From the NCBI GenBank assembly GCA_001604215.1, contig LVAX01000078.1, forward strand, positions 1 to 38,143: a DNA stretch of 38,143 nucleotides, in the 5' to 3' direction. Below the pieces are notes generated by a model. It was given only the letters and a program-made list of their open reading frames with translations. It did no database searches and was not told the origin of the DNA. A program made the position numbers and the translations under genes. The stretch comes from Clostridiales bacterium Firm_18 (GTDB lineage Bacteria; Bacillota; Clostridia; Monoglobales; Firm-18). Below are positions 31,123-38,143 of this stretch, piece by piece. Numbering within the stretch: position 1 is the first letter of the stretch; each line of letters starts with the position of its first letter.

Positions 31123-33459
31123 GTGTATTTCGACGGGGCGATGGGGACAATGCTCCAGAGCGCCGGACTTAAAAGGGGCGAATCCCCCGAAACTCTTAAT
31201 ATAACAAATAAACAGCTAATAATCGATATCCACAGGCAGTATGCCGACGCGGGATGCGATATAATTAAAACAAACACATTCGGGGCAAATCGTGTAAAGC
31301 TTACCGGTTATCCGGTAAAAGAAATTGTTGCCGCTGCGATAAACAACGCAAGGGAAGCGGCAGGGAACAAGCTTGTGGCCCTTGACGTAGGCCCTACCGG
31401 CAAGCTTATGGAGCCGTACGGCGAGCTTTCTTTTGACGAAGCCTGCGAGGTTTTTTCCGAGGTTATGCGCGAAGGTGAAAAAAACGGCGCCGACATTGTT
31501 TTAATAGAAACAATGAGCGACACCTACGAGCTCAAGGCGGCGGTTGTCGCGGCCAAGGAAAGCACAAGCCTGCCGGTATACGCAACGGTGACATTTGACG
31601 AGAGCGGCAGGCTGCTGACGGGGGCCGATGTGCCGACGGTAGTAACGCTGCTTGAGGGGCTTGGGGTTGATGCACTTGGTTTTAATTGCGGAATCGGTCC
31701 AAAGCAAATGAAAAAGCTTTTGTCCGAGTGCAGGAAATACACTTCACTTCCCGTTATAATAAACCCCAATGCCGGGATTCCCCGGGTGGCAAACAATGTG
31801 GCCTGCTTTGATGTGGGGGCCGATGAATTCGCGCAGGACATGAGACAGCTCGCATTATCGGGCGCATCTGTTCTGGGCGGCTGCTGCGGCACCACCCCCG
31901 AGCATATAGCCCGGATGATAGAAGAGACAAGGGATATATGCCCGCCTGAGACAGAGACTGTAAACAAAACACTTGTTTCGTCTTATTGCGGCTTTGTCGA
32001 AATCGGCAGGGCACCTGTTATAATCGGCGAAAGGATTAACCCGACAGGGAAAAAGCTGCTTAAACAGGCACTTAGGGAAGGGGATTTGGACTATATAGCC
32101 AGTGAAGGCATAAAACAGGCGGAGTGCGGGGCGCATATCCTTGACGTAAACGTCGGGCTCCCCGAAATTAATGAGCAGGAAATGCTGGCGACCGCAGTAT
32201 GTGAGCTCCAGAGGGTTACGCGCCTGCCCCTTCAGATAGACAGCTCCAACCCCGGCGCAATCGAAAGGGCGCTTAGGCTTTATAACGGAAAAGCACTGGT
32301 TAATTCGGTAAACGGGAAGAAAGAAAGCATGGAGGCAATATTCCCGATTGTAAAAAAATACGGCGCGGTTGTGGTAGCCCTTACCCTTGATGAAAACGGA
32401 ATACCCGCAACGCCCGAAGGACGGCTTGAAATCGCAAGAAAAATTATAGCCGGGGCGGAAAAATACGGTATTGACAAGAAAAATATAATAGTTGACACCC
32501 TGACAATGACGGTAAGCTCAAACAATCAAGAGGCTGAAATCACATTGGAGGCGCTTGCGCTCATAAAGAAGGAGCTTGGCGTAAAAACGGTACTGGGTGT
32601 GTCAAACGTGTCTTTCGGTTTGCCTTCCCGGGATACAATTACATCCGCGTTTTTCATAATGGCAATGCAGAAAGGTCTGGATGCCGCAATTATCAACCCT
32701 TGCTCAAAAAGCGTAATGAATGCTTATTATTCGTTCAATGCGCTAAAAGGCCATGATGAAAATTGCGGCAAGTATATATCCGAAATGTCGGAGCAAGCAC
32801 AGGATGAAATCACAAACGGGGAAGAAACCCTTGGCAATATTATTATAAAAGGGCTGAAGGATAAGGCATATTCGGCCGCAAAACGCCAGCTTGAATCAAC
32901 AAAGCCCCTTGATGTAATAAATAATTATCTGGTGCCCGCTCTTGATGTTGTCGGAAGCGGGTTTGAAAAAGGAACCCTTTTTCTTCCGCAGCTTTTGATG
33001 AGCGCCCGGGCGGCTCAGGTTGCCTTTGAGGCGGTGGGTGAGCATATGAGAAAAAACGGTATTGCAATGGAGAAAAAAGAAAAAATAATAATTGCAACGG
33101 TTGAGGGGGATATCCACGATATAGGGAAAAATATTGTTACGGTTCTTCTTGAAAATTACGGCTACGATGTAATAGACCTGGGCAAAGACGTAAAGCCCGG
33201 CACAATAGTTGCGAAGGTAAAGGAAAATGACGTACGCCTTATTGCTTTGAGCGCCCTTATGACTACAACCGTTGCAAGCATGGAAAAAACAATCCGGATG
33301 CTCCGGGACCAAACCCCCCGGTGCAGGATAATGGTGGGGGGAGCGGTCCTGACGGAGGAATATGCCAAAATGATAGGGGCGGATTTTTATGCAAAGGATG
33401 CAACCGGCGCGGTTGCAATAGCCCAAAGAGTTTTTGGCAGCGCAAAAAATAATTCTTGA
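31123..33459 (+). CDS. metH: Cobalamin-dependent methionine synthase, short form
   Basis: At 778 residues from GTG 31123 it covers three modules: homocysteine-binding (about 1-280; FDGAMGTMLQ, GFNCG and GGCCG supplying zinc Cys), pterin-binding (about 300-560; IIGERINPTGKK, DVNVG, QIDSSNP) and B12-binding (about 565-778; cap region, then EGDIHDIGKNIV with the cobalt His). The C-terminal S-adenosylmethionine activation domain of E. coli MetH (about 1227 residues) is missing, as in many clostridia, so another reductase must reactivate oxidised cobalamin. The true start may be ATA at 31111, which adds IKKL before VYFDG and sits nine bases after AGGGAG. The stop overlaps the rpsU -35. Confidence 0.94.
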   Translation: MYFDGAMGTMLQSAGLKRGESPETLNITNKQLIIDIHRQYADAGCDIIKTNTFGANRVKLTGYPVKEIVAAAINNAREAAGNKLVALDVGPTGKLMEPYGELSFDEACEVFSEVMREGEKNGADIVLIETMSDTYELKAAVVAAKESTSLPVYATVTFDESGRLLTGADVPTVVTLLEGLGVDALGFNCGIGPKQMKKLLSECRKYTSLPVIINPNAGIPRVANNVACFDVGADEFAQDMRQLALSGASVLGGCCGTTPEHIARMIEETRDICPPETETVNKTLVSSYCGFVEIGRAPVIIGERINPTGKKLLKQALREGDLDYIASEGIKQAECGAHILDVNVGLPEINEQEMLATAVCELQRVTRLPLQIDSSNPGAIERALRLYNGKALVNSVNGKKESMEAIFPIVKKYGAVVVALTLDENGIPATPEGRLEIARKIIAGAEKYGIDKKNIIVDTLTMTVSSNNQEAEITLEALALIKKELGVKTVLGVSNVSFGLPSRDTITSAFFIMAMQKGLDAAIINPCSKSVMNAYYSFNALKGHDENCGKYISEMSEQAQDEITNGEETLGNIIIKGLKDKAYSAAKRQLESTKPLDVINNYLVPALDVVGSGFEKGTLFLPQLLMSARAAQVAFEAVGEHMRKNGIAMEKKEKIIIATVEGDIHDIGKNIVTVLLENYGYDVIDLGKDVKPGTIVAKVKENDVRLIALSALMTTTVASMEKTIRMLRDQTPRCRIMVGGAVLTEEYAKMIGADFYAKDATGAVAIAQRVFGSAKNNS

Positions 33460-33484
33460 CACGCTGACTTTATTTAGGTATAAT
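33456..33484 (+). promoter_or_regulatory. Perfect consensus promoter of rpsU
   Basis: TTGACA (33456-33461), 17 bases, TATAAT (33479-33484). The -35 overlaps the metH stop codon. Confidence 0.88.
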
Positions 33485-33550
33485 GTATTGTACATCGGAT
33501 TTTTTATCTGAATGCCGCATATTTTTGCCGCAGCGGAGGGAGGGAAATTC

Positions 33551-33727
33551 GTGTCAGAAATCAGAGTAAAAGAAAATGAATCGTTAGATAGCGCACTTCG
33601 CAGGTTTAAAAGGCAATGCTCCAAAGCAGGCGTATTATCCGAAATCCGCAAAAGGGAGCATTATGTAAAACCAAGCGTAAAACGCAAAAAGAAATCGGAA
33701 GCCGCAAGAAAACGCAAGTTCAATTAA
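33551..33727 (+). CDS. rpsU: Ribosomal protein bS21
   Basis: From GTG at 33551, six bases after GGAGGGAGGG, the product has 58 residues. It has the bS21 signature: [40 protein letters not shown], and a strongly basic tail [14 protein letters not shown]. The protein binds the 30S platform near the anti-Shine-Dalgarno of 16S rRNA and helps initiation. A longer reading from 33512 would add a segment unlike the family. rpsT follows 177 bases later. Confidence 0.96.
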   Translation: MSEIRVKENESLDSALRRFKRQCSKAGVLSEIRKREHYVKPSVKRKKKSEAARKRKFN

Positions 33728-33744
33728 ACTTGGTGTTTTGTTTT

Positions 33745-33797
33745 CCGGTTTGTCGGTTATGCCTTTGCGAAAGCAACTGCAATGTTCGCAGTGCCGG
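33745..33797 (+). other. Possible structured RNA between rpsU and rpsT
   Basis: CCGG (33745-33748) can pair with CCGG (33794-33797) and TGCGAA (33766-33771) with TTCGCA (33785-33790), forming a two-part stem. The 177-base gap shows no clear terminator or consensus promoter, so this may be an rpsT leader element, for example for autoregulation by S20. Weak evidence. Confidence 0.3.
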
Positions 33798-33904
33798 AAT
33801 TATACGAAAAATTTTCTTCCCTTGCAAATACAAACGGCATTAGCAATAAGGAATCAAAACTTAAACTATTAAATCGCAAAATCTTAACTGGGAGGTGAGG
33901 AGAT

Positions 33905-34168
33905 TTGCCGAACATTAAATCAGCAAAAAAAAGAGTAAAGGTTATTAAGGCCAAGACGCTGCGTAATCAAATAATAAAATCGCAGCTTAAAACTCATATA
34001 AAAAAATTCGAGGCACTTGTAGAGCAGGGCAGTGCAGAGGAGGCCAAAAAAGCTTTTGCTTTGGTTGTAAAAAAGCTTGATCAGGCAACCGCGAAAGGTG
34101 TACTCCATAAAAACACCTCTTCAAGGAAAAAATCAAAATTGATGTTAAAATTAAATAAAATTGCTTAA
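33905..34168 (+). CDS. rpsT: Ribosomal protein bS20
   Basis: The 87-residue helical protein has the bS20 pattern: PNIKSAKKRVKVIKAKTLRN at the start, KSQLKTHIKKFEALVEQG in the middle, and KLDQATAKGVLHKNTSSRKK with a basic end. It binds 16S rRNA early in 30S assembly. The start is TTG at 33905 behind GGGAGGTGAGGAG. Non-ATG starts are common for S20 and can take part in its translational control. A terminator follows. Confidence 0.97.
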   Translation: MPNIKSAKKRVKVIKAKTLRNQIIKSQLKTHIKKFEALVEQGSAEEAKKAFALVVKKLDQATAKGVLHKNTSSRKKSKLMLKLNKIA

Positions 34169-34189
34169 AATCATTAAAATCGTTGCAAG

Positions 34190-34221
34190 CACTCCTAAAA
34201 CTTAGCTTTGGGAGTGTTTTT
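34190..34221 (+). terminator. rpsT terminator
   Basis: CACTCC (34190-34195) pairs with GGAGTG (34211-34216); a G-T pair and AAA/TTT extend the stem inward; five T follow. Confidence 0.87.
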
Positions 34222-34239
34222 GTTTTAAGGCAATAAAAC

Positions 34240-35214
34240 TCAAGGGTATTTCATCAGGCTTGAGCCTTTATAGTAATTTTTTAAAATTTCCTTGTAATCC
34301 GCGCCGTTTTTTGCCATATAATTTGCTCCGTATTGGCTCATTCCGACGCCGTGTCCGTTTCCCGCTACCGTAAAAATAATATTATCGTTGTCGATTGCAA
34401 TGTCAAAATGCGTTGATTTTAAAGAAAACATAGACCGTATCTGTGTTCCTTTTATTGCTATGCCTCCAATCTCAATAAAGAGCACATTGCCGGAATTTGT
34501 CCGCTTTGCCTCGCCAATCCATTTTGAAATGTCAGGGCCAAATACCGCGTCTTTAAATTGAGACTGGATTATTGATTTAAATTCGTCAGAGCTTACCATG
34601 GCGGTTGATATAAAATTGCTTTTTTGTTCTTCGCCTTTGCTTTCCACGCTTACAAGATAGGGCAGATTCTTTCCCCATACATCGCCGCTCGACTGGGTAT
34701 ATCCTCCCGCGCTTGCGGAATGGAAAACAGCTAAAATCGGCTCGTTGTCATATGTTAAAATTTCGCCTTTCGTTGCGTCAACATAACTTCTCATTTTTTC
34801 ATAATGCTCATCCATCCATTCCTGGCCGTGCATCTGCAGCAGCTCGTCATGTGAATAATATGCGCTGCAATGAAGGGAATTTGTGCATACCGCGGCGTCG
34901 GGATGCTCGCTTGACGGGTTTTTCGCAGATTCAATGCATTTATGATAGGTAAATGTACGTGCCGCAACCGCCTGGGCTTTTAAAGCCTCCCCTTCAAAAA
35001 GGGCAGGCATTTCCGCCGGCAATACACCCTTTATATATTCTTCAAAACCAATGGTACGCACAGCTTGTTCCTTGTGGAAATATACGTTTATTTCCTTTGG
35101 CAGTATACTTTGTTCTTCGGCGGTTTTTTCGGGGACGGGGCCTATGCCTATCAATACGGGCAGTGAAAAAGCAACCGCAATACAGCCTAAATACGTCAGC
35201 AATAACCGTTTCAT
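34240..35214 (-). CDS. spoIID: Stage II sporulation protein D
   Basis: From ATG at 35214 the protein has 324 residues. An N-terminal membrane segment (about 4-24) is followed by the SpoIID domain: GFEEYIKGVLPAEMPALF with the catalytic Glu, EALKAQAVAARTF, YYSHDELLQMHG, AVFHSASAGGYT, and AGNGHGVGMSQYGANYMAKNG near the C-terminus. SpoIID is a lytic transglycosylase that, with SpoIIM and SpoIIP, thins septal peptidoglycan and drives engulfment. A Met at 35253 lacks a ribosome binding site and lies in the leader. A sigma-E-like promoter precedes it, as expected for a mother-cell gene. No spoIIM, spoIIP or spoIIQ is adjacent. Confidence 0.93.
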   Translation of the reverse strand: MKRLLLTYLGCIAVAFSLPVLIGIGPVPEKTAEEQSILPKEINVYFHKEQAVRTIGFEEYIKGVLPAEMPALFEGEALKAQAVAARTFTYHKCIESAKNPSSEHPDAAVCTNSLHCSAYYSHDELLQMHGQEWMDEHYEKMRSYVDATKGEILTYDNEPILAVFHSASAGGYTQSSGDVWGKNLPYLVSVESKGEEQKSNFISTAMVSSDEFKSIIQSQFKDAVFGPDISKWIGEAKRTNSGNVLFIEIGGIAIKGTQIRSMFSLKSTHFDIAIDNDNIIFTVAGNGHGVGMSQYGANYMAKNGADYKEILKNYYKGSSLMKYP

Positions 35215-35261
35215 CCGTAAAACCTTGCCTTTCGTGAAAGTAATAGTTAACATTTTTTATT

Positions 35262-35290
35262 ATAATATGTACAAAAAGCAAAACATATAC
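35262..35290 (-). promoter_or_regulatory. Candidate sigma-E promoter of spoIID
   Basis: Minus-strand GTATATG (complement of 35284-35290), 14 bases, then CATATTAT (complement of 35262-35269). This fits the KMATATT-N13/14-CATACAHT mother-cell consensus with a few mismatches. Confidence 0.55.
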
Positions 35291-35315
35291 CAAAATAATG
35301 CAATTCAAAAAAATC

Positions 35316-35344
35316 TTGACATATATACCTATTTATTATATACT
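35316..35344 (+). promoter_or_regulatory. Promoter of the unknown membrane protein gene
   Basis: TTGACA (35316-35321), 17 bases, TATACT (35339-35344), about 40 bases before the ATG. It diverges from the spoIID promoter, which lies only 25 bases away. Confidence 0.8.
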
Positions 35345-35382
35345 CATTTAGTATCTGAATTAAACAAAGGAGTATAATTGCA

Positions 35383-35751
35383 ATGCTTCAGGCAAGCTTG
35401 TCGAATAAAGCGCTGATATCGGTTATAACATGTGTATGTGTTTTGTTTTTTATGTTTTTTACTTTTGATATCGGCAGTATGGGGCCGGCGGACCAAAAGC
35501 CCGGTAAAATATCCCTTCTCAGCGACATAGGGGGGGCCAGGCTTATTTGCCTTCCACGGGAAAATACGGCTCAGACCGGAAACGAAAAGGCATACTGTGA
35601 ACCGTTTATAACCCGGATATATCCAGCCGCAAATACAACCTATAAAAAAATAGATGCCTTAAATAATGAATCGGTAAGAAAAAATACATATAATTCGGTA
35701 AGAATAGTAAAGAGCACACATGAAAAGGACGGTAAAAAGCGACTTATATAA
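35383..35751 (+). CDS. Unknown single-pass membrane or secreted protein
   Basis: The 122-residue product has a hydrophobic segment at about 9-30 and a mostly basic extracytoplasmic part. That part holds two Cys (LICLPREN and AYCEPF) about 16 residues apart, which could form a disulfide. The C-terminus is Lys/Arg-rich. I recognise no family. ATG at 35383 follows AAAGGAG by ten bases. Its strong vegetative-type promoter shows it is a real transcription unit; a small hairpin follows. It lies upstream of secDF, but a functional link is unproved. Confidence 0.55.
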   Translation: MLQASLSNKALISVITCVCVLFFMFFTFDIGSMGPADQKPGKISLLSDIGGARLICLPRENTAQTGNEKAYCEPFITRIYPAANTTYKKIDALNNESVRKNTYNSVRIVKSTHEKDGKKRLI

Positions 35752-35784
35752 AACAAAATGGGAATAATAAACGAAAGAGTCTAA

Positions 35785-35807
35785 AAAGGCAAGCGCCTTT
35801 GATTTTT
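35785..35807 (+). terminator. Weak terminator before secDF
   Basis: AAAGGC (35785-35790) pairs with GCCTTT (35795-35800) around a 4-base loop, then GATTTTTG. The stem is short. Confidence 0.5.
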
Positions 35808-35835
35808 GATAAAATTTGCAGCACGGTTTTATAAA
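35806..35835 (+). promoter_or_regulatory. Candidate secDF promoter
   Basis: TTGATA (35806-35811), 18 bases, TATAAA (35830-35835), about 50 bases before the TTG start of secD. Confidence 0.5.
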
Positions 35836-35886
35836 AAAGACTAACTATTAAAAGTCAATAGGAAAACGAAAAAGGAGGAATAGCAT

Positions 35887-37161
35887 TTGCGAGGCAAAAA
35901 AATAACGTTTTTTATAGTAGTGGCAGTAATTGCACTGCTCGGTTATTTGGCGGCATTTGGCCTGGAATTTTCAATCGGAGACAAGGATTATGAAATAAAA
36001 GGCGCCGGCAAAATGAGGTTCGGCATTGACATAAGAGGCGGAATCGAGGCTATATACGAACCGAAGGATCCGGAAACAAAACCTACGGAGGAACAGCTTG
36101 AAGCCGCAAGGGCGGTTATAGAAACCCGCCTTGACCTTAGAAACATAACAGACCGCGAGGTTACGGTTGACGTTGACAACGCCATGTTAATCGTAAGGTT
36201 CCCGTGGGCTTCGAGTGAAATTGAATTTGACCCGCAAAAGGCAATAGCGGAAATCGGGCAAACGGCAATGCTGTCATTCAGAGACCCCGAAGGGAATATA
36301 CTGCTCAAAGGGGATACCGTCATAAGCAGCAAGCCGGTATACGACCCAAACGAGCGCACATATAATATATCTCTTGAATTCAATGATGAGGGAGCCAAGC
36401 TTTTTGAGGAAGCGACAGGGAAATTAGTCGGCAAAAACATGTCGATTTTTATGGACGAGGATGAAATATCCGCCCCGAGGGTTAATGAGACTATTGCGGG
36501 CGGAAAGGCTCAAATAACGGGCAAGTTTACGGCAGAAGATGCTAAAAGACTGTCAAATCAAATCAGCTCGGGTTCCCTTCCGTTTTCCTTAAAGTCGGAA
36601 AACAACAACTCGATAAGCCCGACACTGGGAAGCTCCGCACTTGATATTATGCTTAAGGCAGGTTTTATAGGATTTATACTTGTATGCCTTTTCATGCTGC
36701 TTTATTACAGGCTTCCGGGATTTGTGGCTATTTTTGCGTTGAGCCTTCAGATTATCGGTCAGATTTTAGCGCTGTCCATACCGCAGTTCACCCTTACCCT
36801 GCCTGGTATTGCGGCAATTATACTGTCAATCGGCATGGGTGTTGACGCAAATGTAATTATATCAGAGCGTATAAAGGAAGAAGTACGGGAAGGTAAAAGC
36901 GTGGGCGCTGCAATTGACGCCGGTTTTCATAAGGCGTTTTCGGCGGTGTTTGACGGAAATATAACCACCGCAATAGTAGCGGTAATACTGATGAAGTTCG
37001 GCTCGGGCACCATGATATCCTTCGGATATTCATTGCTCACAGGCGTTCTGCTTAACTTTGTTGCGGGGGTATTGTCCGCAAGGCTTATGATAAGATCGCT
37101 GAGCATGTTCAGCCAGCTTAGAAAACCCTTTCTTTTCGGAGCAAGGAGGGAGGCAAAATAA
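35887..37161 (+). CDS. secD: Protein translocase subunit SecD
   Basis: The 424-residue product is a shortened but complete SecD. It has an N-terminal membrane helix (about 5-25), a periplasmic-type P1 region (RFGIDIRGGIEAIYE, ARAVIETRLDLRNI) and an inner beta domain with VNETIAGGKAQITG. Five C-terminal membrane helices follow (about 248-410) with the family motif GMGVDANVIISERIKEE. SecD and SecF use the proton or sodium gradient to help pull proteins through SecYEG. Start is TTG at 35887, eight bases after AGGAGG. The stop TAA and the secF ATG share one base. Confidence 0.96.
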   Translation: MRGKKITFFIVVAVIALLGYLAAFGLEFSIGDKDYEIKGAGKMRFGIDIRGGIEAIYEPKDPETKPTEEQLEAARAVIETRLDLRNITDREVTVDVDNAMLIVRFPWASSEIEFDPQKAIAEIGQTAMLSFRDPEGNILLKGDTVISSKPVYDPNERTYNISLEFNDEGAKLFEEATGKLVGKNMSIFMDEDEISAPRVNETIAGGKAQITGKFTAEDAKRLSNQISSGSLPFSLKSENNNSISPTLGSSALDIMLKAGFIGFILVCLFMLLYYRLPGFVAIFALSLQIIGQILALSIPQFTLTLPGIAAIILSIGMGVDANVIISERIKEEVREGKSVGAAIDAGFHKAFSAVFDGNITTAIVAVILMKFGSGTMISFGYSLLTGVLLNFVAGVLSARLMIRSLSMFSQLRKPFLFGARREAK

Positions 37162-38102
37162 TGAAAATATACGAAAACAGATGGAAATTTTATTTGCTGT
37201 CTTTGGCTATAATGGCATTTGGAATTATAATGCTGTTTGTAAACGGTATAAAGCTTGATATACAATTTAAAGGCGGCGCGGTTATAAGCTACACCTTTGA
37301 TGGTGAGTTGGATTTTTCTGCGGTTGATTCAATCGTAACCGAAACCTTAGGAAGAGATGTCGAAGTCCAAGAAACAATAAGCAATATAAGTGAAGAGGAA
37401 GGCAGTAAAACAATTAAAAAGCTTGTGCTGAACCTGGCGGGTAACGAAGGCCTTTCAACCGAGGACCAGATTGCCCTGGATGCGGCTCTTAGGGAAGCAT
37501 ATCCGGACGCCAATTTTGCACACGCAGGCTCTAACGTTGTAAAACCCTTTGTCGGTGCAAGATTCTTTAGAAACAGTATAAGGGCCCTTATTTTAGCCGG
37601 AATTTTAATGATAATTTATGTGTGGTACAGCTTCAGGAAGGTTTCAGGCTTGTCGGCAGGCGTAATGTCGTTTGTGGCGCTTTTACACGATGTCGCATTA
37701 GTGTTCTTTGTATTCATTATATTCAATATACCGCTTAACGACTCTTTTATAGCCGTTGCACTTACCATACTTGGTTATTCGATAAACGATACTATAGTAA
37801 TATTCGACAGGATAAGGGAAAACAAAAGGCTTTACGGCTCGAAAATGCCGATTGAACAATTGGTAAACAAGAGTATTACGCAATCCATAACCCGTTCGGT
37901 TAACACGTCCATTACAACTGTTGCGGTAACGATTATTATTTTTATATTTGCAGTAATATTCGACATTGAGTCGATAAAAACCTTTGCACTGCCGATGGTG
38001 TTCGGACTTGTTTCAGGATGTTATTCCACAATATTCTTAGCCGGCCCGCTTTGGACTTCCTGGCAGAAATACAAAACAAAAGGCAAAGCAAAAACAGCGT
38101 AA
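37161..38102 (+). CDS. secF: Protein translocase subunit SecF
   Basis: The 313-residue protein has an N-terminal helix (about 12-30), a loop domain (QFKGGAVISYTFDG and PFVGARFFRNSIRAL) and five C-terminal helices. SINDTIVIFDRIREN and SITRSVNTSITT are the characteristic SecF motifs. It pairs with SecD, encoded just upstream in the TAATG overlap, so the two are made in balance. Length is normal. A strong hairpin follows at the window edge, which probably ends the operon. Confidence 0.97.
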   Translation: MKIYENRWKFYLLSLAIMAFGIIMLFVNGIKLDIQFKGGAVISYTFDGELDFSAVDSIVTETLGRDVEVQETISNISEEEGSKTIKKLVLNLAGNEGLSTEDQIALDAALREAYPDANFAHAGSNVVKPFVGARFFRNSIRALILAGILMIIYVWYSFRKVSGLSAGVMSFVALLHDVALVFFVFIIFNIPLNDSFIAVALTILGYSINDTIVIFDRIRENKRLYGSKMPIEQLVNKSITQSITRSVNTSITTVAVTIIIFIFAVIFDIESIKTFALPMVFGLVSGCYSTIFLAGPLWTSWQKYKTKGKAKTA

Positions 38103-38113
38103 TAAAACCACAA

Positions 38114-38143
38114 AGCACTCCCGAGGTCTTAACGGGAGTGCTT
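38114..38143 (+). terminator. Probable secDF terminator, cut by window end
   Basis: AGCACTCCCG (38114-38123) pairs perfectly with CGGGAGTGCT (38133-38142) around nine bases. Only one base after the stem is visible, so the T-tract cannot be confirmed. Confidence 0.7.

Noticed and set aside
32896..33651. 251-residue minus-strand reading frame
   Set aside because: It lies opposite metH and rpsU, has no ribosome binding site and no family pattern; the plus-strand genes are certain.

Overview
The window looks like the chromosome of an anaerobic, spore-forming, Gram-positive clostridium (Bacillota, Clostridia). It encodes an alpha/beta small acid-soluble spore protein, SleB and YpeB germination proteins, SpoIID, Veg, rubrerythrin, a cobalamin-dependent MetH without a reactivation domain, an iron-sulfur old-yellow-enzyme reductase, and a cell-surface pair with S-layer, cohesin-like and dockerin modules. 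TTG and GTG starts behind strong Shine-Dalgarno sequences and consensus TTGACA-17-TATAAT promoters fit that group. I see no transposase, phage gene or CRISPR array.

Layout: 0.1-2.4 kb, a dockerin protein and an SLH-anchored cohesin-like protein (possible miniature cellulosome pair). 2.5-2.7 kb, rpmE. 2.9-6.6 kb, a compact operon of HisD-like, HisB-like, HAD phosphatase, fumarase beta and DUF1858 genes; both histidine-like enzymes have lost metal ligands, so it may not make histidine. 6.7-8.3 kb, purA plus a small unknown gene. 8.4-11.1 kb, a secreted NlpC/P60 hydrolase, a DUF4432 protein and rubrerythrin. 11.2-18.0 kb, a sugar-nucleotide and glycosyltransferase locus: rfbB and rfbA on the minus strand, diverging from a GT2 enzyme, a VioA-like aminotransferase, a VioB/PglD-like acyltransferase, a second GT2 and a small deoxyribosyltransferase-like protein. 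No rmlC or rmlD is present, which points to dTDP-4-acetamido-4,6-dideoxyglucose rather than rhamnose. 18.1-20.0 kb, an OYE reductase. 20.2-23.2 kb, a diguanylate cyclase, a lipoprotein, a small membrane protein and a DUF429 gene; the last part is visibly A+T-rich. 23.3-25.9 kb, veg (minus), sleB-ypeB and a SASP gene. 26.2-27.7 kb, trpB2 behind a structured leader. 27.9-29.9 kb, panBCD. 29.9-30.0 kb, tRNA-Gly (minus). 30.2-33.5 kb, metF-metH. 33.5-34.2 kb, rpsU and rpsT. 34.2-35.2 kb, spoIID (minus). 35.4-38.1 kb, an unknown membrane protein and secDF.

The strongest new observations are these. (1) The trpB2 leader carries six (G/T)AG triplets at exactly 5-nt period, with mutually exclusive downstream folds that expose or hide the Shine-Dalgarno: the arrangement of a TRAP-controlled translational switch. 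(2) A structured repeat of about 120 bp occurs twice, each copy just downstream of an intrinsic terminator. (3) HisD-like and HisB-like proteins with substituted metal ligands are encoded together with a HAD enzyme and a lone fumarase beta subunit. (4) Two GT2 paralogues share an identical C-x2-C-x5-C-x8-C motif. (5) Several promoters are overlapped by palindromes (hisD-like, diguanylate cyclase) or preceded by repeated operators (metF). (6) metH seems to begin at an ATA codon overlapping the metF stop.
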